Assembly (NCBI GenBank): GCA_017484285.1
Contig: JAFUTH010000006.1
Coordinates: forward strand, 124,001 to 188,000
DNA from: Treponema sp.
GTDB lineage: Bacteria > Spirochaetota > Spirochaetia > Treponematales > Treponemataceae
Direction of reading: 5' to 3'
DNA length: 64,000 nt
The translations under genes were made by a program, and so were the position numbers. The notes below the pieces were generated by a model that ran no database searches, was not told where the DNA came from, and saw nothing but the letters and a program-made list of their open reading frames with translations. Of the stretch, positions 33,738 through 42,938 are shown in pieces; position 1 is the stretch's first letter; every line of letters starts with the position of its first letter.

Positions 33738-36095
33738 TTACGAACATGTTACATCAAACTCGATGTTTTGCTCGTTTCCCTGCCAATCCGTCACAATGAG
33801 CGCGCCCCGCCCCGCTTTTCCGAGCGATTTTACATACGTGCCTGCCATGCCGCCTTTAAGCGAAACGGCTTTGGGACCGATGAGCGCAATGCCGCCTTCC
33901 GTTCGGAGCGAGACCGCTTCCTGACAGTACGGCTGCACATTTCCGTTTTCGTCAAGGGCTTTGAGCGAAACAAATGCGACATCATAAGTTTCTGCCTCGA
34001 TGAGCGTAGTGCGTTTGGCTTCGACTTTGAGCGTGGTTTGTTTTGCGGGCGTTTTTACGACGGTCTTTACGATTTTTTTGTCACGCACCGCGTCAAAACG
34101 ATATTTCACCGCCTCGCCACCCCAGTTTCCGATGTATTTTCCGTAGAGGTCGCGGAGTTTGTTCGGATTGGTCACGCCGCGAATCCACAAGCCAAGCCCC
34201 TTGAGAATGAACTTGAACGGCAGTTTGTCCACGCCGAATTTTTGGAGCGCGAAAAGCATGTCTTTCAGTGGCTTCAAGTGCTTTTCTTTGATTCCGTCCT
34301 CGTCAACGAGCCTGTGCCCGATGTAGTCGTCAATGAGAATCGGCGGGTGCGAAAGATTTTTAAACGGCGAGTCTTTTTTTGTGTATTCTTTGATGAAAAT
34401 ATCGTTCACATACATTTTTACGCTGTCGGCATTCGTGATGATGTACACATCGCCCCGCGCGCCGCCGGCATGTTCGCCAATATCCATGCTTGAAGTGACA
34501 AAAAGCACATCGCCCGCGCTGCTTGCTTCCGCCTGGCTTTGATAGACAAACGCGGCTGCCTTTGGATTTCGGAACATGTCAAGAACACCGTGATAGCAGA
34601 TGTAATCTCCCGAGCCAAAGTCTTTGTGCGTGTTGTAGTCCGCCATACACCAGCCGCTTGAGCCAGAAATTTCGTTTCGCCCTGCAACGGAATCCAAGAC
34701 TTTCGCGTGCCGTAAAGCGTGTTCCGTTCGGTGCGGCTCGTTGTCAAAGGTCTTGGTGGGGAACATGTGCCCGTTGTATTCGGTAATCATGTAGCCCTTA
34801 TGCGTGTCGGTGACTTTTTTCTTCGGAAGGCAGCCCTCGTTTACGCCGTAATATGAAAAATCGTTGAATGTGTACACATCTTCGAGCAAGTGGCTGTGTT
34901 TGAGGAAACGCACACCGCCCGTCGGTCGCGTGGAATCAAGCTCATGAGCGAGCGCATTCGTCCGCGTGTAGAATTCGTCATCATCTTGGCTTTCGTTGAT
35001 TCTCACGCCCCAAATAAAAATCGACGGATGATTTCGGTACTGCATAATCATCTCGCGCACATTCTCGACGGCTTTGTTCTTCCACTCCGCGTTTCCGATA
35101 TGCTGCCAACCAGGAATCTCGGTGAACACGAGCAAGCCGATTTCGTCACAGCGGTCGATAAAATACTGGCTCTGCGGATAGTGGCTTGTGCGCACTTCGT
35201 TAAGCCCCAGCTCGTATTTTAAGATGTCAGCATCTTCGCGCTGCATGTTTTTGGGCATCGCGTAGCCCACATACGGAAAACTCTGGTGGCGGTTCAGCCC
35301 GCGGATTTTGATTTTCTCGCCGTTCAAGTAAAATCCCGTTTCGTCGTAGCGAATGTCGCGGAAACCAAAGCGCGTTTCTTTTGTGTCGAGGAGCGTTCCG
35401 TTTTCGTCAAAAAGAGCCGTTTCAAGCACATACAGATACGGCGCATCAAGAGACCAGCGTTTGATTTCAGTTTTAGGCTCGCTCGTGCATGGGGCGTTCT
35501 CCGCCTTTTTGAGCGTGTGCGTGATTTTATATTTTGCACGCTCCGTTTCTGACACTCCCGCAATGCTCACATCCGCCGTGTATTCAAGCCCTTTCGTGCG
35601 GACAAAGACATCTTCGATATACACGGGATTTTTGACTTCAAGATACACATCACGGTAAATTCCGCCGTAGGTCATGTAATCGATGACAAAGCCAAAAGGC
35701 GGCTGATTCAAATTTTCGTGGCTGTCAACGCGGATTGCAAGCAGATTTTCCTCGCCAACCGGCGCGAGGCTTTCGGTTAAATCAACGGTGAAGGCAGTGT
35801 AGCCGCATTCGTGAACGGCAAGCCGCTTTCCGTTCAAAAACACTTCGCTTCGGTGAGCCGCTGCCCCAATCGTAAGAAGCACGCGCTTTCCGCCCCAGTC
35901 GGATTCGGTTTTAAAAGTGCGGCGATAGAGCGCGTCTTTTTGATAAATGTCAGTTGAAAACGCATTGAACGGCGTTTGCGAAAATGAGTGCGGAATGCGG
36001 ACAGTCTCAAAACTTCCCGTCGTTCCCGCCTGTGTGAGTTCTGGTTTAAATTCTGAATAAAATTCCCAGTCGTTATTGAGATAAAGTCGTGCCAT
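33738..36095 (-). CDS. Glycoside hydrolase family 2 (beta-galactosidase or beta-glucuronidase type)
   Basis: 785 residues, no signal peptide, so cytoplasmic. It hydrolyses beta-galactosides or beta-glucuronides. N-terminal sugar-binding domain (DALYRRTFKTESDWGGKRV), immunoglobulin-like domain, then the catalytic barrel: acid/base Glu in FIWGVRINESQDD and nucleophile Glu in GYMITEYNGHMFPT. The specificity is not decided by the sequence. ATG 36095 follows GGGGGA at about 6 nt; the upstream in-frame start at 36146 lies inside the kinase gene. It begins 13 nt after the hybrid kinase stop, so the two are co-transcribed, which hints that the kinase controls sugar use. Confidence 0.92.
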   Translation of the reverse strand: MARLYLNNDWEFYSEFKPELTQAGTTGSFETVRIPHSFSQTPFNAFSTDIYQKDALYRRTFKTESDWGGKRVLLTIGAAAHRSEVFLNGKRLAVHECGYTAFTVDLTESLAPVGEENLLAIRVDSHENLNQPPFGFVIDYMTYGGIYRDVYLEVKNPVYIEDVFVRTKGLEYTADVSIAGVSETERAKYKITHTLKKAENAPCTSEPKTEIKRWSLDAPYLYVLETALFDENGTLLDTKETRFGFRDIRYDETGFYLNGEKIKIRGLNRHQSFPYVGYAMPKNMQREDADILKYELGLNEVRTSHYPQSQYFIDRCDEIGLLVFTEIPGWQHIGNAEWKNKAVENVREMIMQYRNHPSIFIWGVRINESQDDDEFYTRTNALAHELDSTRPTGGVRFLKHSHLLEDVYTFNDFSYYGVNEGCLPKKKVTDTHKGYMITEYNGHMFPTKTFDNEPHRTEHALRHAKVLDSVAGRNEISGSSGWCMADYNTHKDFGSGDYICYHGVLDMFRNPKAAAFVYQSQAEASSAGDVLFVTSSMDIGEHAGGARGDVYIITNADSVKMYVNDIFIKEYTKKDSPFKNLSHPPILIDDYIGHRLVDEDGIKEKHLKPLKDMLFALQKFGVDKLPFKFILKGLGLWIRGVTNPNKLRDLYGKYIGNWGGEAVKYRFDAVRDKKIVKTVVKTPAKQTTLKVEAKRTTLIEAETYDVAFVSLKALDENGNVQPYCQEAVSLRTEGGIALIGPKAVSLKGGMAGTYVKSLGKAGRGALIVTDWQGNEQNIEFDVTCS

Positions 36096-36108
36096 ATAAT
36101 CCCCCAGT

Positions 36109-39100
36109 TTACAGCAATGCCAACACAGCCGTCGCGTCCACATCACGCACGGCTTTTTTTATGCTTTTGAAGCGAAGTTCATCTTCCTCAGAGAGCGAAT
36201 AAGCGTCGAGTTCTGAAACAAGGGAATCCGCGCTGTCAAAATCAAACGCCGACACCACTTCTTTGAGCGCGGAAAGCGCTTCGATGAACTTTTCGTGAGA
36301 AAGCGCGTTTTTTTGGCTTGCTCCGCCAGTTTGGGCGGGCGTTTTTTTGAGCAAAGACGCGAGTTTTTCGCGATACGAGCGATACAATGCGAGCAATTCG
36401 CTCGTTTTTTCGAAAATGAGCCGATGTGTTTCTTTTGACGAAGGCTCTTCTTTTTGCGCGGCAGTTCCATGCGCTTCAAGCGATTTTGCCAGTTCAGAAA
36501 GCGTTTCCGCCCCGATGAGCCGCGCGGAAGATTTTAAGGCATGAACGAGAATCGTGTAATTCTTCCAGTCAGAAGATGTCGCATACTGCTCGATGCTATT
36601 CGCCTTTTCGTCAATCGAATCGTAAAAATCTTCGGCTGCCTGCAAAAGCACCTCTTTTGAGCCGCAGTTTTTGAGCGCGCTGGAAACTGAAATGCCGAAC
36701 AACTCCGAAAAAAGCTCATCGCTTGCACTCGGGGAAGCCCTGCGCTCCGTGCCGTCCCATGCGCCCGCTTTTTGCGCGACAAAGCCTTCATCGCCTGCAT
36801 GAAGCACGAGGTCTTTGGGCAGATAAAAGGCAATCATCTCTTCCAGTTTTTTAGAATCAATCGGCTTTGAAAGATAGTTCGTAAATCCCGCCTGCAAATA
36901 CATCTCACGCGCACCGCTGATTGCATTCGCCGTGAGCGCAATCGCCGGCGTGTTTTTATTTTTTGAATCGGCGTTCATCCAATTCTGCGCGAGGAATCCA
37001 ATGCCGTCCATTTTGGGCATGAGGTGGTCAACAAAAAGAATGTGATACTCGTTCTCCGCACAGAGTTTGAGCGCTTCTTCACCACTTTGCGCCGTGTCAA
37101 TCTGAATGCGCGTGTTTTTAAGAAGCCCGCGCACGACCGTAAGATTAATCGGCGTGTCATCGACAACGAGGATTTTCGCGTTCGGAGCTTGAAAGCTCTC
37201 GCTGTAGCCCGTCGCCTCTTTTAAAAGCGCAGTCTGTGCCTCTTCGCGCGTGCCGATTTTCTCCCAGTCGCGCACGTTTTGCTCAATCGCGAATGAAAAT
37301 TCGCTTCCTTTGCCGTACTCACTCTTTACCTCAAGCTGCGTGCCCATCTTGGTAAGGAGTCCGTTCACAATGCTCATGCCTAAGCCCGTTCCCTCGATGG
37401 AGCGGTTTCTGCCCTCTTCGATTCGCTCAAACGGCTTAAAGAGCTTGTCCAAATCCTCTTCTTTGATGCCGATTCCCGTATCTTTGACCGAAATTTTGAG
37501 AAGAATAGAATTGCTCTCTGTCCCTGGCTCACTGCTCACTGTAAGCGTGACCGAGCCTGAGGGCGTGTATTTAACAGCATTCGTGAGGATATTGAGCGCG
37601 CACTGAGCGATTCGCGTCTCATCGCCGTACAAGAGATGCGGCATCTCTGTGTCCACGTTGACGATGAACGAAAGCCCTTTGTTGACGGCACGGACTTCAA
37701 TCATGTTCGCAAGATTCGTGATGAGCGAGCGCACATCATAGTCAGCCGGAATGATTTCCATTTTGCCCGCTTCGATTTTTGAAAAGTCGAGGATGTCATT
37801 GATGATTGAAAGCAGGCTTTTGCCGCTCGACTGAATGTCACGCGCATAGGATTGTATGTGCGCCTCGCTCGACTCGCGGAGAATCATTTCGTCCAAGCCG
37901 AGCACGGCATTTATCGGCGAGCGGATTTCGTGGCTCATATTGCTCAAAAAGGCAGATTTTGCCTCGTTCGCAGCGTTAGCCGCCCGCGTTGCCTCGCGAA
38001 GTTCGTTCGTGGTTGCTTCAAGGAAGGTAACGAGCCGCTCGGTAATCGGAATCGAAACGCCGATTTGCCGGTTAAAGCCAGCGCCATTCGTCGCCTCAAT
38101 CCACTCTTGGCTGTTTTGCTCGCGCAGTTCGTGAAGCGAGTGCAATCCGCCCGCATGAGGCGCGCGCTCCCAGTTTTCAATCTCCGCCATCACAGAATGG
38201 GGAAGCTCAAGGTAATCTTCTGAAAAATCGCGGTGAACATGCGAGTGTTTTTCCGTTTTGTGCGGATTATCGAACGAAATGCCCTGAATGAGCGGTTTGC
38301 GCAGTTCTTGCAGTTTTTCTTCGCCCTCTCGCAAGCCAATTGCGACCAACTGGCTGTTGAACACACCGCCCTGTCCTTTGTAGCGGTACAATTCCGAAAA
38401 TCCGTGGCAATACACAAGCTCCGACACCACATGAGCGTAAAAATCAATTTCTTCATGGGCGCAGTCTTTCAAGAAAATCGCGCGGTTCGCGCACGCGTAC
38501 AAGAAAATTGCCTGTGGCGCAAAATCCCGCATCCGAAAGCTCGCTTCTTCGGTTTTGCTCAAAATCTCGCTCGCCTTTCCGTAGCTGAATCGGATATACT
38601 CGCCGTCGCGCACATCGCCCATCGTGTTGATTTCGCCCTTTTCGTTAAAGCCGCACGGAACGCGCGCCATGAGATAGCCGTTTCGGTTCACGACAATCGG
38701 GAATTCGCAGATATTCGATACAAAATGTGCGTCCGGCTCAACATCAAGGTATTTTTTGAAAATCTGCGTGGCAGGGAGACCGTCTATCGTTTTGATGATT
38801 GAATCGCCTACGATGCCAGGCTCGCCCGACTCAACGAGCATTTCCTTTCCGATTGGCTTCCATGAAAAAAGGCTTTCCGTGTAAAAATGAAGATTTTTGC
38901 CAGAGAAGATTGCAGCCACAATGCCGTTCCGAATCATCTTGTTTCCAAACGCAAAGGGAGCTTGGTCGTTTACATCGGCAGTATTGATATTCGCAATCGA
39001 GCCGAAAAAAGGAATGTCTTCGTAACCGCGCGTCACTTCGTCCATGAAGTGCGACGCCTTGAACGTGGTGCCACTTCCGAGCAACAGAACGCCCTTTACA

Positions 39101-39462
39101 TCCGCAAGAGAGGAAAGATTTTTTTTGAAATCCGAGATGATTTCATTCAGCGAACAGTTTTCACCGTCATAATCAAAGACCGTGACTTCGGATTCGTCAA
39201 AGAAACAGAAATTGAAGCGCATGAGTTTTTCGTTATTCAAGCCCACGTACGGGTCACCATACAGGCTCATGCCGACGATTTTTGCCTGCGGAAGCGCGAT
39301 ATGAGACGCATCAAGCACTTTTTGCGCATCTTCTGCTGAGAATCGAGAAATGTAGAGTTGTATGAAAATCGTCTTTGAGTGGGCGTACTCGCTGTAAAAT
39401 CGCAAGTCTGCGAGCCGCCGCAAGTCGGCTTCACTTTTGACATCAAATGTTCGCTGAATCAT
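36109..39462 (-). CDS. FIST-domain hybrid sensor histidine kinase (FIST-HisKA-HATPase-REC-HPt)
   Basis: 1117 residues, soluble. Residues about 1-400 are a FIST_N/FIST_C sensor (KIVGMSLYGDPYVGLNNEKLM, FFGSIANINTADVNDQAPFAF), a module thought to bind small ligands. Then HisKA with H511 in NMSHEIRSPINAVLG, an HATPase (EGTGLGMSIVNGLLTKMG), a receiver near 770-890 with FVDHLMPKMDG (phospho-Asp near 811), and an HPt domain with His in LVHALKSSARLIGAE near 974. A second charged C-terminal tail follows. A phosphorelay ending in HPt should pass phosphate to a separate regulator, none of which lies nearby. TATAAT lies 7 nt before ATG 39462 with no ribosome site, so leaderless. It is followed by GH2. 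Confidence 0.92.
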   Translation of the reverse strand: MIQRTFDVKSEADLRRLADLRFYSEYAHSKTIFIQLYISRFSAEDAQKVLDASHIALPQAKIVGMSLYGDPYVGLNNEKLMRFNFCFFDESEVTVFDYDGENCSLNEIISDFKKNLSSLADVKGVLLLGSGTTFKASHFMDEVTRGYEDIPFFGSIANINTADVNDQAPFAFGNKMIRNGIVAAIFSGKNLHFYTESLFSWKPIGKEMLVESGEPGIVGDSIIKTIDGLPATQIFKKYLDVEPDAHFVSNICEFPIVVNRNGYLMARVPCGFNEKGEINTMGDVRDGEYIRFSYGKASEILSKTEEASFRMRDFAPQAIFLYACANRAIFLKDCAHEEIDFYAHVVSELVYCHGFSELYRYKGQGGVFNSQLVAIGLREGEEKLQELRKPLIQGISFDNPHKTEKHSHVHRDFSEDYLELPHSVMAEIENWERAPHAGGLHSLHELREQNSQEWIEATNGAGFNRQIGVSIPITERLVTFLEATTNELREATRAANAANEAKSAFLSNMSHEIRSPINAVLGLDEMILRESSEAHIQSYARDIQSSGKSLLSIINDILDFSKIEAGKMEIIPADYDVRSLITNLANMIEVRAVNKGLSFIVNVDTEMPHLLYGDETRIAQCALNILTNAVKYTPSGSVTLTVSSEPGTESNSILLKISVKDTGIGIKEEDLDKLFKPFERIEEGRNRSIEGTGLGMSIVNGLLTKMGTQLEVKSEYGKGSEFSFAIEQNVRDWEKIGTREEAQTALLKEATGYSESFQAPNAKILVVDDTPINLTVVRGLLKNTRIQIDTAQSGEEALKLCAENEYHILFVDHLMPKMDGIGFLAQNWMNADSKNKNTPAIALTANAISGAREMYLQAGFTNYLSKPIDSKKLEEMIAFYLPKDLVLHAGDEGFVAQKAGAWDGTERRASPSASDELFSELFGISVSSALKNCGSKEVLLQAAEDFYDSIDEKANSIEQYATSSDWKNYTILVHALKSSARLIGAETLSELAKSLEAHGTAAQKEEPSSKETHRLIFEKTSELLALYRSYREKLASLLKKTPAQTGGASQKNALSHEKFIEALSALKEVVSAFDFDSADSLVSELDAYSLSEEDELRFKSIKKAVRDVDATAVLALL

Positions 39463-39475
39463 GACGTCTATTATA
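39463..39475 (-). promoter_or_regulatory. Predicted leaderless promoter of the hybrid kinase
   Basis: Consensus TATAAT (minus strand, 39475-39470) followed by 7 nt and ATG 39462. No ribosome site. Confidence 0.5.
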
Positions 39476-39574
39476 CTACGGATTTTGAATTTTCATAGAA
39501 TTTTCTTCGCCCGTTGAGTCAAACACCGCTTTTCATTATAATAAACGCACATTATTTTAAAAATCGAGGAATCT

Positions 39575-42070
39575 ATGCTCACTCTTAAATTTGGCGGCAC
39601 ATCAATGGGAAGTGCCAAACGCATTCTTAATTCTGCGGCGATTATGGTCGGTCGTGCAAAAGAAGACCGAATCAGCGTTATCGTTTCGGCAGTTGCGGGC
39701 GTTTCAAACAGCTTGCAGGCGGCAATCGACGGCTGTGTTACGGGCGGGAACGCGGCGAGTTATGTTGAGAGCATACGAAAAACCCATTCAGAAATCTGCG
39801 CACAAATCGAAGCGGAACTCAAAGGCTTTTCCGCAAAAGAAGTGCTCAAAAAAATCGAAAATAACTTTGTCGAACTCGAAAAATTGCTTTCAGGCGTCGC
39901 TTCGTTCGGCGAGTGCCCCAAGTCAATCCACTGCCGAATCATGGGCATGGGCGAATTGTGCTGTGTGCCAATCGTGAACGCGGTTTTGCTCGCAAAGAAT
40001 CAGGATGTCGCTGTTTTGGACAGCCGAAGATTCATCTTCACCACGGGAAATCAGGCGGAAGGCGATGTTGATTTCGGTCGCACTTCAATCGCGCTTGAAC
40101 CGTACAAAGACGGCGGAAAATCAGGAAACAACCGAATCTTGCTTATGCCGGGCTTCGTCTGCTCATGGAGCGAGCATTTTGACGACGAGCCGAAGATGGG
40201 CTTGCTCGGTCGGAACGGCTCGGACTTCTCGGCTTCAATCGTGGCGACTTGCCTTGATGCACGAAAATGCGAATTCTGGACTGATGTTGACGGAATCTAC
40301 ACGGCAGACCCGCGCGTAGTGAGCGACGCAATTCTTGTCGAAGACATGACTTACGAAGAGGCGATGGAACTTTCATTCTTCGGAAGCAAAGTCCTTCACC
40401 CAAAAACGCTTTCCCCGCTCGCCTCAAAAAATATCGAAGCGTGGAGTTTGAATTCACACAATCCAGCGGCCCGGGGAACAAGAATCGGGCGAGGACCGTT
40501 TGAATCAGAAAAGAACGCAGGTCCTGTCCGCGGAATCTCATGCCTCAAAAACACGGCATTGGTTTCAGTTTCTGGAAGCGGCATGAAGGGAAAAACGGGC
40601 ATTGCTTCGCGCATTTTTGCGGCAGTCAGCCGAGCGGGAATCTCAATGCTTTTAATCACGCAGTCGTCTTCTGAATACACGATTTCATTCTGCGTAAAAC
40701 AGACCGAGTCGCAGGCGGTGGAAGATGTGCTTTCCGCTGAATTCTCGCTTGAAATCCGTGACGGCTTAATCAACAAAATCAATGTGCAGGAACACACGGC
40801 AATCGTTTCAATCGTCGGCGACGGCATGAAGCAAAATTGCGGCGTGGCAGGAAAATTCCTCGATTCACTTTCTCAACGGGGAATCAACTTGCTCGCAATC
40901 GCACAAGGCTCTAGCGAACGCTCAATCTCTGTCGTCATCGGCGGCGAATTCGGCGACATTGCGGTGCGTGCGGCTCACCTCTTCTTCTTCAACACGGCTC
41001 AGCCCATCGAAGTGTTCGCGTTCGGGGCGGGCACAATCGGCGGCGCGTTGCTCGATCAAATCCGCGACCAGCACGACAAACTTCTTGAACAGAACATCGA
41101 CATCAAAGTGTGCGCAATCTCAACTTTGGACGGCATGATTCTGGACGGAAACGGCATCGACCTTTCAAATTGGCGAGAATTGAGCAAACAGGCGAAAGAG
41201 CCAGCGAGCGTTGACGAAATTTTGGAATTCGTGCGCGACACCAAGCCGCTCAACCCCGTTTTCGTTGACTGCACGGCAAGCTACGATTTGCCAAACCGCT
41301 ATCTCGACATCTTCAAGGCGGGCATGAGCATCGCCACCCCGAACAAACGCGCGAACTCAATGAGCATGGAATTCTATCATCAGCTCCGCGAAGTGGCAAA
41401 CGAAAATCACTGCCGATTCTTGTATGAAACGAATGTCGGCGCGGGCTTGCCAATCATCGACACCTTGCAGAACCTCTTCAACTCAGGCGACAAACTCACG
41501 GGCTTCAACGGAATCATGTCAGGCTCGCTCTCATACATCTTCGGAAAACTCGACGAAGGCAAAAAGTTCAGCGAAGCCGTTCTTGAAGCAAAAGAATTGC
41601 GCTACACTGAACCAGACCCGCGCGACGACCTTAAAGGCACTGATGTGGCGCGAAAAGCACTCATCATCGCGCGAGAAAGCGGCATGGACATCGAACTTGA
41701 CTCAATCAAAATGAACTCAATCTTCCCCGAAGGCTTTTCAATCGAAGGCACAACCGAAGAATTCCTCAAACGGCTCCCCGAAGTTGACGCATACTTCGAG
41801 GAAAAAATGGCAAAACTCAAAAAAGAGAACAAAGTTTTGCGCATGGGGGCTTCAATCAAAGACGGAAAAGTGAGCGTGGGTATGCTTGAAGTCGGTCCCG
41901 ATGACCCGCTCTATGGCGTGCGCGGCGGCGAAAACGCATTCGTATTCCAAACCGAACGCTACACCCCGATTCCGCTCACAGTCCGAGGCTACGGCGCGGG
42001 TGCAGGCGTCACGGCGGCTGGCGTCTTCGGCGACATCATGCGCACGGTGAGCTTCAATCCGATGAAGTAG
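39575..42070 (+). CDS. thrA: Bifunctional aspartokinase / homoserine dehydrogenase
   Basis: 831 residues. An N-terminal kinase (LKFGGTSMGSAKRI, residues 1-about 290) phosphorylates aspartate. Two ACT domains (GISCLKNTALVSVSG to about 470) allow feedback control by threonine. The C-terminal dehydrogenase starts at VFAFGAGTIGGALLDQI near 485 and contains AGLPIIDTLQNLFNSGDKLTGF, ending with the homoserine-forming core. It commits carbon to threonine and methionine. ATG 39575 follows GAGGAA. A TATAAT is about 35 nt upstream. A terminator follows at 42092. Confidence 0.96.
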   Translation: MLTLKFGGTSMGSAKRILNSAAIMVGRAKEDRISVIVSAVAGVSNSLQAAIDGCVTGGNAASYVESIRKTHSEICAQIEAELKGFSAKEVLKKIENNFVELEKLLSGVASFGECPKSIHCRIMGMGELCCVPIVNAVLLAKNQDVAVLDSRRFIFTTGNQAEGDVDFGRTSIALEPYKDGGKSGNNRILLMPGFVCSWSEHFDDEPKMGLLGRNGSDFSASIVATCLDARKCEFWTDVDGIYTADPRVVSDAILVEDMTYEEAMELSFFGSKVLHPKTLSPLASKNIEAWSLNSHNPAARGTRIGRGPFESEKNAGPVRGISCLKNTALVSVSGSGMKGKTGIASRIFAAVSRAGISMLLITQSSSEYTISFCVKQTESQAVEDVLSAEFSLEIRDGLINKINVQEHTAIVSIVGDGMKQNCGVAGKFLDSLSQRGINLLAIAQGSSERSISVVIGGEFGDIAVRAAHLFFFNTAQPIEVFAFGAGTIGGALLDQIRDQHDKLLEQNIDIKVCAISTLDGMILDGNGIDLSNWRELSKQAKEPASVDEILEFVRDTKPLNPVFVDCTASYDLPNRYLDIFKAGMSIATPNKRANSMSMEFYHQLREVANENHCRFLYETNVGAGLPIIDTLQNLFNSGDKLTGFNGIMSGSLSYIFGKLDEGKKFSEAVLEAKELRYTEPDPRDDLKGTDVARKALIIARESGMDIELDSIKMNSIFPEGFSIEGTTEEFLKRLPEVDAYFEEKMAKLKKENKVLRMGASIKDGKVSVGMLEVGPDDPLYGVRGGENAFVFQTERYTPIPLTVRGYGAGAGVTAAGVFGDIMRTVSFNPMK

Positions 42071-42091
42071 AGTAATCAAAGGAAAATAATT

Positions 42092-42125
42092 TCGGGACAG
42101 CACGGAGCTTGTCCCGATTTTTTTT
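42092..42125 (+). terminator. Rho-independent terminator after thrA
   Basis: TCGGGACA (42092-42099) and TGTCCCGA (42110-42117) form a perfect 8-bp stem with a 10-nt loop, followed by eight T. It closes the housekeeping unit where the accessory island begins. Confidence 0.9.
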
Positions 42126-42169
42126 GCCCGACAAAAAAATGGTCGATAAAACCGACTCCAGCAGAGAAA

Positions 42170-42361
42170 ATGGTCGATATTTTGCTTTTTATGAGCGATA
42201 ACGACACCGTTACGACCGAGCAAATTGTACAGCATTTTGGCTTTACCCCCACAACCGCAAAGCGTTATCTTCGAGAGCTTACAGAGTTCGGCTATCCGGA
42301 AGCAATCGGCGGAAATAAGAATAGGTGCTATAAAAGTGTTGCTCCCCTCACTCGTTGTTAA
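42170..42361 (+). CDS. Small winged-helix protein, possible fragment of a larger gene
   Basis: 63 residues. MVDILLFMSDNDTVTTEQIV with HFGFTPTTAKRYLRELTEFGY and a final NKNRCYK reads as a winged-HTH like those at the C-terminus of larger ATPase or Fic-type regulators, not as a complete protein. No ribosome site precedes the start. The run of bases around its start, AATGGTCGATA, is duplicated 30 nt upstream (42138), which suggests rearrangement at the island's left edge. It may be a remnant of a displaced gene. Confidence 0.45.
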   Translation: MVDILLFMSDNDTVTTEQIVQHFGFTPTTAKRYLRELTEFGYPEAIGGNKNRCYKSVAPLTRC

Positions 42362-42431
42362 GAAAAAGACCTTACTCAAACTCCCTTAACACTTCTTTAC
42401 AAAAAAAATAACACATAGATTATAATTTTTC

Positions 42432-42460
42432 TTGATTTTATAACTTATAAGTATTATAAT
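42432..42460 (+). promoter_or_regulatory. Promoter of the mobile-mystery A/B pair with operator-like palindrome
   Basis: TTGATT (42432-42437), 17-nt spacer, TATAAT (42455-42460). The spacer contains the perfect palindrome ACTTATAAGT (42443-42452). A near copy, ACTTATAGAT, is at 42476-42485 in the leader. The first-gene product is an XRE-family protein, so autorepression by binding these is likely. Confidence 0.6.
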
Positions 42461-42491
42461 AGCAATAGAAAATTCACTTATAGATTATATC

Positions 42492-42932
42492 ATGAATGCA
42501 AGAATGTTACAAATAAGGGCGTTAGACAAAAAACTGTCAGATCTAAAAACCGCCGACAGCATTATTCCTCGTGGTTCAAGCTGGATAAACACGGTTCGTG
42601 AGGCAATCGGAATGACAGCCTTTCAGCTTGCAAAACGGCTTGGAGTAACGCAGCCTCGGATTACCAAAATGGAATCCAATGAGGAAAATCTTAAAATTTC
42701 GACTATGAAAAGAGCTGCGGAAGCAATGAGCTGTGAGTTCGTTTATTACTTCAAGCCGAAAACTTCGTTTCAGAATCTTGTGGAGGAACAGGCAGTACGG
42801 AAAGCAACGGAAATAGTGCAGAGCGTGAATGTGAACATGGCTCTTGAAAACCAAGATATTTCTACGGAAGATGCGATAAAAGATTTTGCGGCAGACTTGC
42901 TGCATAACAAAACAAAGCAGATTTGGGAGTAA
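42492..42932 (+). CDS. Mobile mystery protein A-like XRE antitoxin/regulator
   Basis: 146 residues. Residues about 35-82 (REAIGMTAFQLAKRLGVTQPRITKMES) form a helix-turn-helix. The N-terminal about 30 residues and the VYYFKPKTSFQNLVEEQA segment match the family I know as mobile mystery protein A (TIGR02612), which pairs with a Fic protein. It should neutralise or repress its partner. No Shine-Dalgarno precedes ATG 42492; a consensus promoter with a palindrome is immediately upstream. The partner starts 7 nt after its stop. Confidence 0.85.
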   Translation: MNARMLQIRALDKKLSDLKTADSIIPRGSSWINTVREAIGMTAFQLAKRLGVTQPRITKMESNEENLKISTMKRAAEAMSCEFVYYFKPKTSFQNLVEEQAVRKATEIVQSVNVNMALENQDISTEDAIKDFAADLLHNKTKQIWE

Positions 42933-42938
42933 AAAGAT

